The translations under genes were made by a program, and so were the position numbers. The notes beneath the pieces are model-generated. The model was given only the letters and a program-made list of their open reading frames with translations. It was not told the DNA's origin and made no database searches. Shown piece after piece: positions 1 to 11,700 of a stretch of 64,000 nt of DNA (positions are counted from its first letter, which is position 1; each line of letters opens with the position of its first letter). Source of the DNA: Microcyclospora pomicola (taxonomy: Eukaryota > Ascomycota > Dothideomycetes > Capnodiales); NCBI GenBank assembly GCA_002786065.1, contig NHNY01000002.1, positions 1,054,001-1,118,000 of the forward strand, given 5' to 3'.

Positions 1-783
1 GCAGGCGACTGCTCCTGGACTTCCCCAAAGCGAGTTGCCGCCTCATCGCAGAACTGAGCCATATGCGTGTCCTTACCGGACAAGCCCAACGGCTGATGCG
101 TTGTCCACCGGATATGCGTCTTGTTGTAGACATTGCTCCATTCTGGGTGATGGCGCTGCTGCTTACACTTCTCGGCCACGGCGTTCATGAAGTCCTGTGG
201 TTGTGCAGGTGAGTCAGTGGTACGAGGAGGTCTGGACGGTTGATGAGCTCGTTCAGGTACGGTCTCTTCATGACTCTGGAGGCTTGTGGCAGAGGAAGAC
301 AGTAGAAGATTAAGCTATGCATGTTTTGTTTCTGCTTTGATATACCCATGTAGAGAAGAGAAAAGAAGATCGAAGTCATCGATCGTGAAGAGCAGCGATC
401 GACCCAAGGCCGACTTCATTCCAGAGATATGAACAAGCTGAGACGATTCAAGAATATAGATAAGGAAGTAAATCAAAAGTACTCACCCACGTTGCATTGA
501 ACCCCTTGAAACGGAAGGAACGCTCCAAGCCTCGTCCATCGGCGCACAGTTGCCATCTCCCACCCCGGATCAATACAGAAGCCTGCTCACGCACAGCGTG
601 CTCGTCTTGATTTGGCGAGATCTGTAGCGGAAGCGCACTGGGGTTTCCTTGTTGTTGTTGCATGATTTTGTGGCAAGCGTGGAGACTCCGCGGGGCGGAC
701 GGGCATGCGCACAATGTTATGGATCTGGGAAATGGGTGGGGCTTCCGTGATAGGGATCGGAGAGGAGAGATGAACGGTTGCAT
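1..783 (-). CDS. Pterin-4a-carbinolamine dehydratase (PCD/DCoH), cut by the window edge
   Basis: Dehydrates 4a-hydroxytetrahydrobiopterin to quinonoid dihydropterin in pterin-cofactor recycling. Exon 1 runs 783-487 and exon 2 from 194 to beyond base 1, with a 292-bp phase-0 intron (GTGAGT donor, CACAG acceptor). Exon 1 ends in GLERSFRFKGFNATW and exon 2 continues DFMNAVAEKCKQQRHHPEW, so the join restores the family pattern F-K-x-F-x-x-A-W-x-F-M. The active-site signature HHPEW lies at residues 114-118, followed by SNVYNK and a TTH triplet. The first roughly 50 residues are basic and Ser/Pro-rich, beyond the usual ~100-residue PCD, and could be a mitochondrial targeting sequence (inference). 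Family assignment is firm; the C-terminus is outside the window. Confidence 0.9.
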
Positions 784-3021
784 TTTATATGCGTAAGGTA
801 GATGGTGGGTGGATTATGGAAGTACGATGAACGAAGATGGTGATGTGCGGGTGTGTTTGATGGTTGGGCTGGAGGCCGCAAATGCTGGTCGTGGTACTCA
901 ACGACGTGGACTACATTGCACCTGTTTGATGCATAACACCTTCGACCTCGCTATCTTCGGGCTATGCCTGGATAAGTCGGCGACTGACCGTACAAGAATG
1001 ATATAGATCAAGGTATGCCGAGAAGAGAGCTATTGTGCTGAATGCAGATGTCCATGTACACAGATTGCAACCATTCATCTGACGCTACACTGCCACCAAA
1101 TACTGCACAGTCACGTTACGCAAATTTTGGATCTTGTACTCCAGCGGAGCATCACTCCAGACGACTGGGTCCTGAACACGTCCAGAGTCTTGGGTTCCAG
1201 CCCTTTTATGCCGGTGCCCGACGTCAAAATGTGTAGCGAGCGGACTGCATGGTGGCTTGTTTTCGTCTTACGGCGATAGGATGCTGCTTCCTGGGAGATC
1301 CCTACGTGCGGGGTGCTGTAGAGTGCTGAGTGCTTACCTTGGGCACGGGACATGGATTAGGTGCATATAGTGGGACAGCCACTGCAAAGGCTGCGGGTAC
1401 GGGCTAGCATGTAGTCACTGTAACTCGTGTTGTGTTTATTTCGAGTGTCAGGGGCGAAGTAGATACCTTAAGCAGGCATATTCGTGAGCTTCTGTAGATC
1501 ATTCGGACCATGGGTAGAGTCTCTCGAGGCTAGGAGTGATGCGCCGACATCTAACAGACGCTTGGAGATACATTCCTTTGGGCTCAGATTCTGGCTTTCT
1601 CCCGCCACTCATGATACATCTGTCGTGAATCAAAGACATGTTGGCTGCAGGAGTTGCACAGGATAGGCGCCACCTAACTTCCTCCCGCTTTCCCAAGCTA
1701 CTTGGAAAGGGTTCGAGCTGCGCCTATCGTTGGTGTACAACAAGAACATAGCACCCGAACACTGTGCACTCGATGCGAGCTAATATCAACTCTACGTGCC
1801 AGCGCCGATCGACCGGAAGCAGCAGAAGGATCAAGATCCCGATGTCGCTATACGACACCAGTTGTCCCGAGCTTGGGATTCGTGATGTTTGGAAAGGAAA
1901 GCAGGGCTGGTTGCTGCTTGTCGAAGCGAGAGGACTTACGGTGTGGACTACTGCTGTAATCACGCCCGGAAGCCGTACGCTCATTGCTGACGGTCATACG
2001 GACGTCCGAAGACCACCAAGACTTTTCCTAAGATGCCAGGCGCTCACCGACAAAGACATGCACAACCAGTATTCTGTACCCATGCACCTTGGACACGGGT
2101 CCGGGTGGGCCGCATGCTACTATAGTAGGATCCCACGTGGGAGGTCCACTCATGAATTCATGGGCCAACTCGAGCCAGAGCTGCCAGATCCGTCGTGGAT
2201 TTTCCTCGTCACCCTGGCGGATGTGGGAGGGTAGAGTGCAGCATCCGCTGCGGAAGCCCGTATCGAGCAGGCCATTCCCTGGTATCTCGCATGCATGCAC
2301 TGTACGCACAATGACGAGCTGGCCATGACCAGGGCAGTGCGGCACTACTACTGCGTTTGACAGGTTTGTCGCTGATGATGGCGCAGGTCTGCGGGTAGGG
2401 GTGAGAGCGAAGAAAGAGTCGTCGATAGCATGAGATGGACCTTTGGGTCGTGTGCCGACCGTGGCGGACGATGTGGCTGACGGAGAGACAGCTGAAATTC
2501 TATACCCCTTGGCGTGATCCAATGGCTCTCCTGACGCGATGTCTTCTTCCCGCTCGCTCATCTCCAGCAGACCAGCGAGCATACATATCTCGGGCCATCG
2601 TGACCCAGGCTGTGGAAGCTGAATTGAGTTCGGGTAGAAGCAGGGCAGACGCCAACAACACTCGCATCCGCAGCACAACTGGATCCAGACGTTGCTGTTC
2701 GCCTTCCCGCGCCAAGCCGGGCTAGAAGGACAGACATGCAGCAAGTCGATCCTAGATTGGACCGCTGGGCGAGGCGGTGGTCGCTGGAGGTGTAATTATA
2801 GGGACGGCGACCTCAGAGCTAAAACCCACCTGGCCGCCCCCCGTTCCCCAATCTTGTCGCTGTTTCCGATAATTCCACCCTTCAAACTGCTTCTATTTCT
2901 CCCTTACTCACCTCCTCTCTCTCCTCTCTCCGCCCGTCACTGTTACTCTTCTTCTAGGCATAACTACATCCACGCGCCCATCTGCTAGCATCGTATTTAC
3001 GCTTATCGTGCTTTGCTGAGC
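784..3021. other. Intergenic spacer between PCD and the P450
   Basis: No supported gene. Several overlapping open frames (longest on the minus strand at 2028-2744) show no domain and unnatural composition. The last ~200 bases before 3022 are pyrimidine-rich, as expected for the promoter and leader of the P450 gene. Confidence 0.6.
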
Positions 3022-4980
3022 ATGGCTCAAGCCGATCAGGTCTTCGGCTATGCCGATAACTCTTCCGCATACACAGATGCCCCGACATTGGGCGCGCCCG
3101 CTGCATCACGCTTCACATTACTACAAGACCCCAAGATCGCCCTAGGATTCTGCTTCCTCCTCGTCGTGGTACTGGGCAGAGTGTTCTCTGGCGGACGGAA
3201 ACTACCTCCAGGCGTGAAGCCATTACCAAGACTGCCAGGTATGCAATCTCTCGGGCGATGTCCGCTGCATCTATCGTGGTCAGCACTCTAATCAGAACAC
3301 ATCAGGTCTTCCATGGGCTGGCCGATTTTGGGATGTGCCAGAACAAGGTGTCGAAGCAGCATGGCATTTCGGCGCGTTGCACAAGAAGTATGGCCCCATC
3401 TATGAGTGGAAGGTCATGGGAACGACACACATCTGGATCGAGACCGACAAAGTCGCGCGCGATCTGTTCGTACTCCGACAAAAGAAGTACTGCGACCGGA
3501 ACGAACTGCCCGCCGCTCTTGGTGTCAAAGAGGATTGCGAGATTCTCCCGCTCTCCGGCTACAGCGAGGACTTCAAGCGCCACAAGAACTTCATCCACAG
3601 CATCATGAAGCACTCTCACCCGAAAGCTTTCTACGGATGGCCCGTCAAGGAGAACAAGATCACCCTTCGCCGACTACTCGAGACTCCAGACCGATGGTCG
3701 GAGCACATGCTTACTCACTGCGCCCGTACTATTGCCAGCATTGCGTGGGGTGATCCCGAGCACGGAAAGAAGCTCCTCATTGTTGTTCCCGATTTGCTTA
3801 AGGCTGTGTCCCCAGCTGGTACGCACTCACCATCCCTGTGTTTGATCGAACGGAGCGCATAGACTGACACGCAATTCGTTGTTTAGGCCCGCTCATCAAC
3901 AAGTTGACTTTCCTCAAGCACCTTCCCGCGTTCATGTCACCGTTCAAGCAATACGAAGCCATTCGCAAGCAAAAGATGCAAGACGCTTTCTACGAGGCTT
4001 TGGATGATGTCAAGGCCCGGATGCAAGCCGGCACTGCTGAGGAATGCTGGAGTCAGCTTTGGTTGAACAACGAGAAGGGTGTCGAGGCATGCAAACTAGA
4101 CCACCACGAGGCTGCCTACGCCATCGGATCCGCATCTTTCGTCGCCATCGCCACCATCGGCGGTCCTCTCCACGCGTTCTTCCTTGCTGTCTGCCACTAC
4201 CCGACTTGGTTGCCGAAACTGCAGGAGGAGATCGACCGCGTCTGCGGTGACCGTCTGCCTGCCGTTGAAGATATCCCGAACATGCCCCGACTTCGCGCAA
4301 CCGTCAAGGAAATGCTCCGATGGCGCCAATCGACTCCCCTTGGTGTGCCTCACGAAGCGCTCGAAGACGATGTCTACGAGGGCTACCTGATTCCTAAGGG
4401 TGCTATGCTTCACGCCAACCACTTGTGAGTTTTCCCCAAACACGCACAATCATGACTTTGATACTGACAACACACTCGTAGCCTCATCTCTCGTGAGGAG
4501 AGCAAATTCCCCAAGCCGACCGAGTTCCTGCCCGAGCGATGGCTCGACCCCAAGTACCCGACCTACAAGGAGCCCTTGACCGAGTTCCCCAACATCCGCG
4601 GCGACATTGCCTTCGGCTACGGCAACCGCGCGTGCCCCGGCGTGGACCTGACGAGCGTGGAGCTGTGCACGCTCTTCGGCGCGCTGGCCTGGGCCTTCGA
4701 CATCGCGCCCAAGAACAAGGACGCGCCGCTGCCCTGGTACGACGTGAACCCGTACGTCATCACCATGTCCAAGCCGTTCCCCGTCAGCATCACGGCGCGC
4801 AGCGAGGAGAAGCGCCGCTTCATCATGGACGTCCCCGACGCCGGCTACGTGCTCAAGGACAAGAAGGAGAACAAGTGGGACATCGAGCACGAGAAGGACG
4901 GCGGCCTGTGGACCTGGGAGGGCCTCGCGCCCACCTTCGAGGCCCCCTCCGTCCCTCGCGTGTATCCCCCCGGCGTGTAA
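3022..4980 (+). CDS. Membrane-anchored cytochrome P450 monooxygenase
   Basis: Haem-thiolate monooxygenase of the ER; substrate unknown. Four exons: 3022-3238, 3306-3818, 3887-4424 and 4482-4980, giving 588 residues. The start is the first ATG, followed by a membrane anchor at about 38-55 and the proline-rich hinge PPGVKPLPRLPG (62-73). The K-helix ExxR is E385-x-x-R388, the PERF motif is FLPERW at 438-443, and the haem loop is FGYGNRACPG with Cys474. The I-helix is unusual: A-I-A-T-I at 330-334 replaces (A/G)Gx(D/E)T(T/S), keeping the Thr but losing the acidic residue. It most resembles the group annotated as O-methylsterigmatocystin-oxidoreductase-like, but no biosynthetic cluster partner is nearby. 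Exon 4 is far richer in G/C-ending codons than exons 1-3. Confidence 0.93.
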
Positions 4981-6163
4981 ACTCTGCTCTCTCGCGTTTC
5001 TTCCCCTTCTGCTCACCGCATTGCGCTGCGTCTACGCATACATCTGTTTGAGGTCGGAGTTATATCTACTCGGCCGTTGGACAGATTCAGCAAATGTATG
5101 CCATATCCCTGTAACGAAAATTTGTCTCTTTCATCAGCTAGCGGAAGACCGTTTCACGTCATAATCCAGAATGTTACAAGCGTGTTCCTATCCATTCAGA
5201 TAATTTGACCTGATGTGGCGAATTGTGCTTATCTATGTCATGGCGTTATGCATTCATTGATTCACATACGGGCTACGGTGAACGTGGAGAGGAGAATGTA
5301 ATCTAGTGTGCCGGAAGATCAGAAAGACTGATCGTGAGAAGGCGAGAGTATCGATTGCGCAGATGTGATTACGACTCGTATTTGCATCTTTTGATACTGC
5401 TCATGTCATCTTTACATACCGGCGCACAGCCTGTCGTGCAACTTATCGTGCAATTGTTTCCTGGTCCACGACGCGACAGTGATATGCGAATTTTCGTCCT
5501 AGATGTCTTGTGCGAAAAGACGGCCCTACTGTCAAAGCTGAACGGGCCGTAGTATCGGTTCAGTTTGCTGTCAATGTGGTTGGCCGGCCAGAGGACAGCA
5601 TGCCGAGGATGAGACTAGAACGATCAGCCTGTTTGCTGCAACATGCTGGAAGCAAAAGACGTGCTAGCTCGAGACGAAGTGAAGGCAATGTGCTGATGCT
5701 TGGCGACTCATGCACGCCAACGATAAAGTCGTGCGCTTAAGGCTTGAAATGAGCTGACAAAATCCGCTTGACAAGAAGCCCGGTATGCATCTTATATGCA
5801 AATGATGATTGGCAAGGTAGATTCGAGCGCATGAATGGTTGCCCGTCTCACAAGACAGAGGGAGAAGCTGGAAACGTCGGATGCATCACGAGCGAACATC
5901 AAAACTAGGCAGCGCAGCGAGATGAGCATGGCAATGCTCGCATGTAACTTCTGCCTGTTGCTCTCAGCTGAATGGCCTCGCGTGAGTTGCGTGGCACATA
6001 TGGCTCGGCGAATATGGCGGGCAAGGCGGATAAGTACACAGCCAGTATCATACCAGACGCGAGGTATCGGGGTGCCACATTTGGGGGGTTTGTCTCCAGT
6101 AACAGCAGAGATCCTCAGGTATAGTTTCATGATCAGCGCCCAGCGCAGAAAGCGGCTAGTTAC
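4981..6163. other. Intergenic spacer, tail-to-tail
   Basis: Lies between the 3' end of the P450 and the 3' end of the minus-strand gene beginning at 7618. No gene, repeat or RNA recognised. A further exon of the minus-strand gene inside 5790-6130 is conceivable because GTGAGT follows its coding end, but nothing confirms it. Confidence 0.5.
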
Positions 6164-7618
6164 TCACGTAAAAATAGTCACAGCGTGTCCGTCCAGCATC
6201 GATTCATCCTTACTCCTTGTCGATGAGGTCTTCGTGCCTGAATTGTCAAGTTCGCGTCTTGCGTTGTCCAGCGCGACTTGGTACCAGGCTTGCTTCGGAA
6301 ACAATTTGGGAATTCTAGACACTATCCATGCAGCACCTTCGGCATCACCAGCCTGTTCGAGATGAACAGCAGCACGTATCGTCCCGGGAAAGTACACCAT
6401 TGGTCTTGCGAGGATACTTTCGTGTAGTTGAGCCAATCTCGAGTTCGAAGGGTCGGGTGTGAGTACAAACTTCAGTTGATGAAGAAGACGTGAGCCAGTA
6501 GGTTTGGTTGGGTGATTGGTCAGAAGCAGCGCAACAAACATCATGTTGATGGGATGATCGCTGGAAGCTGCCATGGTACGGACAAAATTGTCGAATAGTA
6601 CATGATTGGTCGCTTGATACCGTCCGGGATGGCGATTGTATTGATGGAACACGGCGTTGAAGCAGGGAGCCATTGGTAATTGCTTCAAGTACTTGTTCAT
6701 CGACGACGGGCTAGAGGCGAAATGTTTGATGGCACTAGCTTTGAGACACACAGATATAGCAGCATCTGCGGAGGAGTTTTGAACAACAGGTGGCCGTAAT
6801 TTTGCTTCTGCCATCATCGCTAGCAGCCGACCTTTCCAGCGGACTTTGTCAGATGTATTCGAAGTTACACCGGGAGTTACGCTCGCGGTGGGAACAGACT
6901 TGTCTGCTGATGCATCCTCAAGCTGTACCCATTCCCACAGATCTTGTTCGCGATTCTCCTGTAGCATAAAGTAGATCAGGACCTCACTGAACTTCTTGTC
7001 AGCAAGACACGCTGCTGAAGTGTGTAGCCCGCTAGTCCACAGCCACTGGAACGTACGCCTCCCAGGCTGCACGACGCGAAGTCTCTCCAGGCGTCTATCT
7101 CCAGGGAGCTCGTCGAGGGAGTCTTTGAAGGCATGCAAGCACAATGAGGCGGTCGATACTGTGGCCTTGCCTTCCTGTTGATATTGTTCTAGCAGATCCA
7201 TAGGGGCTTCATTCTCCCGAAGAGCCTCTACGAGTGTTTGGTCATGTTGCGAGACAACAGATGAGCTTTTAGCACCAGATCTAGTCTCTGTGTTCACATC
7301 CTCAATCCGATTTCTGGCTGGCGGTATAGCTAAGAGCGGATTCGTCAAGATGGACGACAAGTGAACCTCCGCTGCAGCTGCTGATGATCTCAGATGAGGT
7401 GGCCGGGATGCGGGCTTTGTTTGTTTTGCCACGTCTTTGCCACTGCGCTCTGTGTCATTGCTGCTGACTGTGCGAGGGTGTACTTCATCCAGATGGTTTC
7501 GAAATGAGCTTTTGAGCGCGGCTAATAGATGGTTGGACTCTCGACTCGTCAATGGCAGTGTCGGGTGCAGCTTATCAAGGAATGATTTGAAGCCTTGGAC
7601 AACGGCAGAGCCTTTCAT
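6164..7618 (-). CDS. Conserved ascomycete protein of unknown function (484 aa)
   Basis: A single long open frame of 484 codons starting at the ATG at 7618. No catalytic motif or membrane segment is visible. The N-terminus (FKSFLDKLHPTLPLTSRES, then LLAALKSSFRNHLDE) has the amphipathic helical look of a conserved fungal family I know only as uncharacterised. Residues ~50-150 are low-complexity Ser/Ala-rich. The C-terminal half is helical with helix-turn-helix-like periodicity, reminiscent of fungal mitochondrial expression factors (inference, weak). The coding end overlaps a GTGAGT at 6164-6175, so the last few residues may be replaced by a spliced exon. Divergent from DEF1, sharing a promoter of about 580 bases. 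Confidence 0.7.
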   Translation of the reverse strand: MKGSAVVQGFKSFLDKLHPTLPLTSRESNHLLAALKSSFRNHLDEVHPRTVSSNDTERSGKDVAKQTKPASRPPHLRSSAAAAEVHLSSILTNPLLAIPPARNRIEDVNTETRSGAKSSSVVSQHDQTLVEALRENEAPMDLLEQYQQEGKATVSTASLCLHAFKDSLDELPGDRRLERLRVVQPGRRTFQWLWTSGLHTSAACLADKKFSEVLIYFMLQENREQDLWEWVQLEDASADKSVPTASVTPGVTSNTSDKVRWKGRLLAMMAEAKLRPPVVQNSSADAAISVCLKASAIKHFASSPSSMNKYLKQLPMAPCFNAVFHQYNRHPGRYQATNHVLFDNFVRTMAASSDHPINMMFVALLLTNHPTKPTGSRLLHQLKFVLTPDPSNSRLAQLHESILARPMVYFPGTIRAAVHLEQAGDAEGAAWIVSRIPKLFPKQAWYQVALDNARRELDNSGTKTSSTRSKDESMLDGHAVTIFT

Positions 7619-8196
7619 CGTCGTGTAGTCGGTACGGCATTGACGCCTTCACTCCTCATATTACCCACCGGAGCCCAGACAGCATACAAGCGTGTGCAGG
7701 AGGGTGAGCGCATGTATTTCAATATAGTTGAATGATCACTATGCCACGATGCAAGAATGAATATGATCTTCCAGCATATGCGGCACGCACATGTTTCGAA
7801 GATGAAGTCACAATAGTGAAGCCAGAGCAGCCGCAATAAGGTTTCTGCTGCGAGTCGTCGCGCGGTTGGCAGCTGCCACCTTACGTCTGTGCGCGTCGTC
7901 CTTTTCCCACAGTACGTGCGACCACATTCACCATTGACCTTGAACCACATCTTCACCAATCCTCTTCCGACACCACCTCACACCGTCACTGTTCAGCACT
8001 CTTGGCTTCATCAGGCACGCCGTCCTCCGACGCTCACCGTCAGCGCTGGCAACCTCTCTCCGTCGTTTGAGCGTCACTTTGACCAGCTCACACCTAAGCC
8101 TCGTCGTGCCTTTCTTCTTCTAGCCGTTCATCCTCCATCGACTTCACTGCTCTTCGCAGGCTGCAGTAGCACTCCACATCCACACACAACATCACC
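7619..8196. promoter_or_regulatory. Bidirectional promoter between the 6164-7618 gene and DEF1
   Basis: Head-to-head spacer of 578 bases. The DEF1-proximal half (about 7910-8196) is strongly C/T-rich on the plus strand with runs such as CCTCTCTCCGTC, typical of a filamentous-fungal leader. No TATA box is evident. A minus-strand open frame here (7615-7959) is not convincing as protein. Confidence 0.55.
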
Positions 8197-11100
8197 ATGT
8201 CGGAACTTGAAGCAAGACCGGCGTCGACCAGGGGTCGTAGTTCGCGCGGCCGAGGAGGTTTCTCATCACGAGGTGGTTCACGCAGTCACAATGCCACGCG
8301 GAAACCAACCAACGGTACAGCCGCGGCTGCTGAAGCTCCGTCTACAGAGGAGGATGATATCCTTGATCAGGGCGAGTTGGGGGAAATGAAGAAAAAGTAT
8401 GCCGCTGAGCTCGGCATGCTGAAGGACATGTTCCCTGATTGGACCGACGTGGACTTGGTTTTCGCCCTACAAGAAACCAACGGCGATCTTCCTAGCACTG
8501 TCGAAAAGATCACGCAAGGCAATGTTTCTCAATTCGCGGAGGTGAAGAAGAACAAGGACCGTGCTCGCTCCAAGGCAGCCAAAGATGAACCTGCAGCCGT
8601 AGCTGCCTCGGACAAATCGACTACGAGAGGTGGACGCGGTAGAGGCGGCTTTGAAGGCACGCGCGGAAGCCGTGGCCGGGGATCTGAGCGCGGTCGTGGT
8701 AGGCTGAGGGGCGGTAGAGGTGGTCACGCGACCACTAATGGAGCATCGAAAGAAACTTCTGCAATCTCTGTACCTACAACCGAGTCTACTGCATGGGACA
8801 CTACAGCAAACCCAGAGACTACCGACAGCTCCTTGGACAATGCTGCCACGGACGCTCCAAAGGAAGTGAATGATGATCAGACACAGAGCGCCTGGGGAAA
8901 TGTAGTCACTGCAAACACCACTCCCGCAACTGCTTCTGAGGGCATGAAGAGCAGTCTGATACCAGAAGGCGGTTCGAAGAAGAGCTGGGCTAGCATGTTC
9001 TCGAAGCCGAAGCCTGCGGCAGTTGCAGTACCTGCAAAACAAGCACCTGTTCAGCATTCCCTACCAGCAGAGTTGGCTGCAATGGAACAGGCATCCTCGA
9101 ACAACGCGCAGACTGTCGATGAGCCAGATGAAGTGCAGACGCTGCCGCAGCCCATTGTTGAGGAGAGTGCTGCCCAGGAAATTCCCGAGTCCAGTCCGCT
9201 CATTGCGCAGGACTTGCCGGAGGAAGCACTGCTCAGCACATCGCAAGCTCCACTCACTGAGGAGAACGTGGAAAGTCTACCCGACAAAACGAACCCACCA
9301 GCGACAGAGACCGTAGCGAGCACTGCAGGCTCCGTGGACACTCGTAACTTGACTCCGCTCCCGTCCCAATCGACGCCAGCCAGTCGCCTGCCGATCGGTG
9401 GTTTTGCTACTTCTGCGTACCGCGCCACAGGGACACCAGTCAGGAGTGCGAGCTACCAACGCAAGGTTCAGGAGCAGCTTGAAGCAGTCGTGATGCCTGG
9501 TCACAACGCCATAGACCGAGCAGCTGTACAATTTGGTAGTATGGGACTCAACGGTGAGCCCGGTCCCGACGTTGATGAGGATAGAGAGGAGCCCGAGACG
9601 CGTCATGCGCCGCAGCACTCTCCGCCATCGCAGCCAAGGACATCTTTGCCACCAGCACCAAGGCAGGGCGCCATGGTGCATGAAGCAGCCGAAGGCATTC
9701 CCACACCCAAGCAAGCACCGGGTCTACCGCCAGCATCGACACAAAACCAGCAGCACATCCAGGACGCTGGTGTCCCGTCCGGATTGTCTCAAGAGCAAGC
9801 CCAAATGCATGCAGGCTACAACCACTACCGCTACCCACAGCCAGGAATGCACCAAGACTCAAGCATCCAGCAGCAGAAGCCGTACGACCCATTCGCGCAT
9901 CAAGCACAGCCCAGCCAGTACGACCCCTACGGCAGTCATGCGCAGTCTCAGCAAGCTCCACAACATCAGCAGGCTCAAAGTGGTTTCGGTGGATTGTCAT
10001 CGGCACCAAGTGACTATTCTTCGTACTACACCTCCGACCAGTCCCGAAACTCCTACAACCAATACTATGGATCCTATGGCCAGCAGGATTCACGAGGTCC
10101 TGTGGGCCAGACTCAACAAGAAGCAGGTTTGGGACAGCAGCGTTCGGCCAGTGGCTTCGGCACCGGTCCAAACGATCCTGCTTTCCAGTCCCAATCTCAA
10201 CAGCAGGTCAGTTTTGTCATTTCCTTTCATTTTCGAAATTTGAAGCATATTAGCCACGAAAGGCAATTGCGACCCTCGCTGCGCTCTGCTTGCTTTATTC
10301 TCTGAGAATCCCACTTGCTGACACACAGTCTTTAGGTCCCTTCGCGGTACAACGAGACTCCGGGGTCTGGCCAGAATACACCAAACCCAGTCATGAGTGG
10401 GCAGCAGCAACCTGGTCAAGCACCACAGCAGCCTCAACACTCTATGCATCCAGGGGCTCATCAGCAGCAACAGCAGCCTGGTGGATACCCACCGGGCGCA
10501 TCTGCTGCTTATCCTTACGGTCATCCATACTACTCCAGCCCCTATCAGGCGGCTTATGCGAATCAGTTTGGCTACTCTGGCGGCTATGGTGGAGGGTACC
10601 AGACGAAGCCTCAGGCTGGCATGTACAACGTTCCGCAAGGATACAGCCAGTCATCCTACGATCAGCACTCTTCCTCGCCAGCCAACTCTGGTGCTTTTGG
10701 CTCTGCGCAACAGAACACCATGCGCTCTACAAGCGGAATGAGTGCCGGTATTGGTGGCGGTCTTGATGAATATGGTCGTACCGCTGCACAATCCGGGGCC
10801 CATCAACAGGGTGCCGCTTTTGGCGCCATCAATGACCCGTTCACCCGCTCGACTTCTGGTTTCGGTGGCCAAGCTAGCTACGGTCAGCAGACCAACGCAG
10901 GGGGCCAAGATGATTCGCTGAAACCCTTCAACGAGTCGAAGGGTGGCCCTTCGCCAGCGCTTGGTCAGCCTGGTCGACCAGGCTCTGCAGCAAACAGTGC
11001 TGTAGGAGCCTCGCAGTCTGGTTTGCCGCCGCCTCAGAGTCAGCAGCAGTCTACTTTCGGTAGTGGCTACCCTGGCTTCTCCGGACAGAACAGCCAGTAC

Positions 11101-11250
11101 GGTGGCCTCGGTGGCCTTGGAAATCATCAGCAAGGGCAACAGGGTCAGGGTGCATACAGCCAGTACGGTGCCGGATTCAGCCAGACTTATGGCGGATACG
11201 GGTCTCAGCAGCAACGTGGTGGATGGGGCTCTAATTATGGGGGTCATTAA
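8197..11250 (+). CDS. DEF1: RNA polymerase II degradation factor 1 (Def1), CUE domain plus Gln-rich tail
   Basis: Def1 promotes ubiquitylation and degradation of stalled RNA polymerase II by recruiting Elongin-Cullin ligase (known from yeast). Exons 8197-10206 and 10336-11250, phase 0, give 974 residues. After an RG-rich N-terminus, the CUE domain at about 70-110 reads MLKDMFPDWTDVDLVFALQE, the family hallmark. A second RGG-like stretch follows at about 145-180, then a long acidic/Pro region and a Gln/Tyr/Gly/Ser-rich prion-like C-terminal third. Joining QSQQQ to VPSRYNETPGSGQNTPNPVM across the intron restores the conserved order. An alternative acceptor 7 bases upstream shifts out of the Def1 frame. 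If the intron is kept, the frame stays open to 10305, giving a 702-residue form. Confidence 0.95.
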
Positions 11251-11700
11251 GGCGTAGCGGCGTTCAACGAGAAGAACGGAAATGGACTGATTCGATGGTG
11301 ACGGGGCGCAAGAAAAGCTTCAAGGGTACATTCCCACCATGGGGTTGGAATCTCTGGGTTCACTATCAGCATTCTCCTCTCTGTACTATGAACATCTCTT
11401 CTTCAGCGGTCCAGGTTCGGACCCACGGAAGTGTATGCTTGCAATTCTATGCCAAGATTAGGATCAGCTACGAGTAGAGCAAGGACTTTGTGACATCTTC
11501 TCTCATTGTGTCAAGTTCGGTGTAAGTATTGTTACGATCAACGTAAAGTTATAGGCCGGTGTCAGTGACATGTTTGTGACCAGCATTGAATGGCAGCGAA
11601 TGGTGATGATGTGCTGACTCACCCAACAAACTCCAACCTCACTGTAGACTCGAAAGTCTCATGAATCGTACAACATTGGACCTGGTGCATTAGACTTATC
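11251..11700. other. 3' region of DEF1 and promoter of the next gene
   Basis: 450 bases on the same strand between DEF1 and the membrane-protein gene. Probably the DEF1 3' UTR plus a short promoter; no other feature seen. Confidence 0.5.

Noticed and set aside
2028-2744. 238-codon minus-strand frame
   Set aside because: Cys/Gly/Pro-heavy, unnatural composition, overlapped by equally open plus frames, and no domain.
4450-5016. 188-codon frame antisense to the P450
   Set aside because: Shadow of GC-rich codons in exon 4; the sense strand has the haem-binding loop.
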